A DNA stretch of 64,000 nt, taken from NCBI GenBank assembly GCA_040878035.1, contig JBBDMX010000101.1, positions 177,012 to 241,011 of the forward strand, in the 5' to 3' direction. Position 1 is the first letter of the stretch, and each line of letters begins with the position of its first letter. This document shows, in pieces, positions 62,574 to 64,000 of the stretch. This DNA comes from JBBDMX01 sp040878035. Its GTDB lineage: Bacteria > Planctomycetota > Phycisphaerae > Phycisphaerales > Phycisphaeraceae. The notes under the pieces are model-generated. The model was not told the origin of the DNA. It made no database searches and was given only the letters and a program-made list of their open reading frames with translations. The translations under genes and the position numbers were made by a program.

Positions 62574-63131
62574 ATGGAAGCCAGCGCCATCAAGTCACTC
62601 AAGGGTCAGTTGCTCGTCGCTCCCGCGAGTCTGGCCGATCCCAACTTCACCCGCACCGTTGTGCTGATGATCCAGCACAACGACGAAGGTGCCTTGGGTC
62701 TGATCCTCAACCGCCCCAGCGGCATGACGGTGAGCGAAGGGTGGAAACAGGTCAGCGAGTTGCCTTGCCTGGCGGAAGGTTTTCTGCACCAGGGCGGACC
62801 ATGCCAAGGGCCGCTGATGGTGTTGCACAGTCAGGCCGAGGCGGGGGAAGTCGAGGTGCTGCCCGGGCTGTTCTTCAGCACCGAGGAAACCCACGTCGAG
62901 GATCTGGTCACCGGCAGCGTCAGCCCGACGCGCTGTTTCGTGGGCTATGCCGGCTGGAGCCCGGGCCAGGTCGAGGCCGAAATCGCCGCCGGCGGCTGGC
63001 TCATCACACCCGCCATGCCCGATCACGTCTTTGCCGACGGCCCCGACCTCTGGTCCACCCTCACCTGCCGCCTGACCCTGGGCATGGAGGTTAACCCCAA
63101 TGTCATCCCCAACGACCCGCGGCTGAACTGA
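62574..63131 (+). CDS. YqgE/AlgH (UPF0301) family protein
   Basis: 185 residues, full family length. LKGQLLVAPASLADPNFTRT, GALGLILNRPSGMTV, FLHQGGPCQGPLMVLH, ETHVEDLVTG, CFVGYAGWSPGQVEAEIAAG and GGWLITPA are hallmark segments. The biochemical role is unsettled (first described as an alginate regulator). Preceded by the candidate small RNA/attenuator. Confidence 0.94.
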   Translation: MEASAIKSLKGQLLVAPASLADPNFTRTVVLMIQHNDEGALGLILNRPSGMTVSEGWKQVSELPCLAEGFLHQGGPCQGPLMVLHSQAEAGEVEVLPGLFFSTEETHVEDLVTGSVSPTRCFVGYAGWSPGQVEAEIAAGGWLITPAMPDHVFADGPDLWSTLTCRLTLGMEVNPNVIPNDPRLN

Positions 63132-63291
63132 GTCAGCCGCCGATCGACGCAGCTAATCCATTCCATCTTTGGCGCAACGGATAGCAGAAACGCTGTGCGC
63201 ACTACAACCGCGCCGCTTGCGGGGCTTCTTGAACGGGCCTTGAACGGGCCATACTCCGTGTTGTCACACCCCTGAGAGCGCCGCGACGGCG

Positions 63292-63564
63292 TCACACATG
63301 ATGGGGCGTGCCCGTGCTGGAGCTTTGCACTTGGCTGGCTGGGCGCTCGCCCTGATCGAGGCGCTTGCTCGGCCGGGTCGCGTGCAGCACCATGCCCACC
63401 AGGGCGATGACCGCCGCCGCCACCAGCGCCACCCACCACGTCCCGTCGAACCGCACGCTAAAGGCGCGGATCAACATCTCCCCCAAGGCAAAGAGCACCC
63501 CCGCCACTCCCAGCACCGCCATGAACCAGCCGATCTCTTCCCGCCAGGATTCGTGAATCCGCAT
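63292..63564 (-). CDS. Small two-helix membrane protein of unknown function
   Basis: 90 residues from ATG 63564, preceded by GGGAGG at 7-base spacing; longer frames start upstream without such a site. Two helices (GWFMAVLGVAGVLFALGEMLI and WWVALVAAAVIALVGMVLHA) and a polar Ser/Gln-rich tail. No family recognised. Confidence 0.7.
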   Translation of the reverse strand: MRIHESWREEIGWFMAVLGVAGVLFALGEMLIRAFSVRFDGTWWVALVAAAVIALVGMVLHATRPSKRLDQGERPASQVQSSSTGTPHHV

Positions 63565-64000
63565 GACAAACCTCCCATCGTGAAAGGAGTGAAACACACC
63601 ACCGTTCCGAGAGCCTGTCTGCCAGTTCAGCGCCCCCAAGGGGCCAAACCATGCAAGCGTATCAATTACCTAGCGCGATGATAGGCGCGCCGACCCGGCG
63701 GGGAAAGAGATCTTTTGCGCTGCCTTCAAGGCAAACGCATGTAGCTTATTGATGTCGGCGGCGGGCCGACATTCCTGGACTGCGGTGGCCTTGACACCGC
63801 TTTAGCTTGCGGCGAAGCCGTCTTCGCTCGCGCGAAAAGCCAAAGCGGCGTCGTTGCTTCCGGGGGCGCCGCACTCCAAAGAGCTACCTTGGCTCGCCCC
63901 AGCGCCCCATCCGCGCTGCTTGAATCAGCACGCTTACCGTCCCTACACTAGTGCATTGTCACGCGACCAATTTAGGATAACGTAGAGCGGCGGGGAAGGT
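63565..64000. other. Right-end intergenic region
   Basis: 436 bases. 63740-63900 contains GGTGGCCTTGACACCGCTTT, AAAGCGGCG and CACTCCAAAG, words that look like decayed mobile or repeat material. No open frame with a start, ribosome binding site and family resemblance was found. Confidence 0.5.

Overview
The window looks like chromosomal DNA of a GC-rich Planctomycetota bacterium, probably close to the Phycisphaerae. The clues are a PEP-CTERM protein, a giant LEPR-XLL surface protein, an ECF sigma factor coupled to a membrane Ser/Thr kinase, Rhs genes, many multiheme cytochromes, and heme made by the siroheme (Ahb) route. No rRNA, tRNA or CRISPR array was recognised. GC and taxonomy are judged by eye only.

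Layout. 1-1.5 kb: end of a PEP-CTERM protein and a Bax-inhibitor-1-like gene broken by an in-frame TAG. 1.7-9.05 kb: a four-gene cassette (GAF-HlyD adaptor, PqqD-like/M50 protease/HlyD fusion, shortened SecA-like ATPase, periplasmic adaptor) facing a ~2770-codon LEPR-XLL protein (9.06-17.37 kb) that carries a 1-base frameshift. This pairing suggests a dedicated export system and is the best candidate for something undescribed. 17.7-22.96 kb: hexaheme cytochrome, DUF1338 enzyme, PII, ammonium transporter, unknown 398-aa membrane protein. 23.1-31.1 kb: hemA plus a cytochrome c maturation set (ccmE, ccmF, an unknown HPP-repeat protein, ccmA, ccmB, ccmC, tiny ccmD) whose CcmE carries Cys in place of the heme-binding His; no CcmG or CcmH is present. 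31.9-35.2 kb: tetraheme cytochrome, fused AhbA-AhbB siroheme decarboxylase and AhbC. 35.4-37.6 kb: NtrC-like regulator and a Phd/RelE pair. 37.8-45.65 kb: an operon encoding 53 heme c motifs, headed by a CbcL-like cytochrome c/cytochrome b fusion, then a NapC-type dodecaheme and two 15-heme paralogues, and ending in a redoxin-TPR protein. 45.8-47.8 kb: VapBC-like pair and a sensor kinase. 48.1-51.2 kb: low-GC-looking Rhs locus with toxin-like tip, candidate immunity protein, RAYT-transposon remnant and Rhs debris. 51.2-58.5 kb: unknown membrane protein, DUF3592 protein, a sensor lacking its ATPase domain, a PhnD-like lipoprotein, a YgbA-like protein, AhbD and an orphan antitoxin-like ORF. 58.5-63.6 kb: lectin-domain Ser/Thr kinase, ECF sigma factor, G-rich tandem repeats, a candidate small RNA, YqgE/AlgH and a small membrane protein.

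How the genes fit together. HemA makes the tetrapyrrole precursor, Ahb proteins turn siroheme into heme, the Ccm proteins attach it, and the cytochromes use it. About 63 heme c motifs are encoded here, so this is largely one heme-supply and electron-transfer neighbourhood.

A second theme is intergenic inverted repeats built from a few recurring words. Some copies extend into coding sequence, where they form C-termini (three with the stop codon in the same phase), a His-rich loop in AhbD and part of the AhbD N-terminus.
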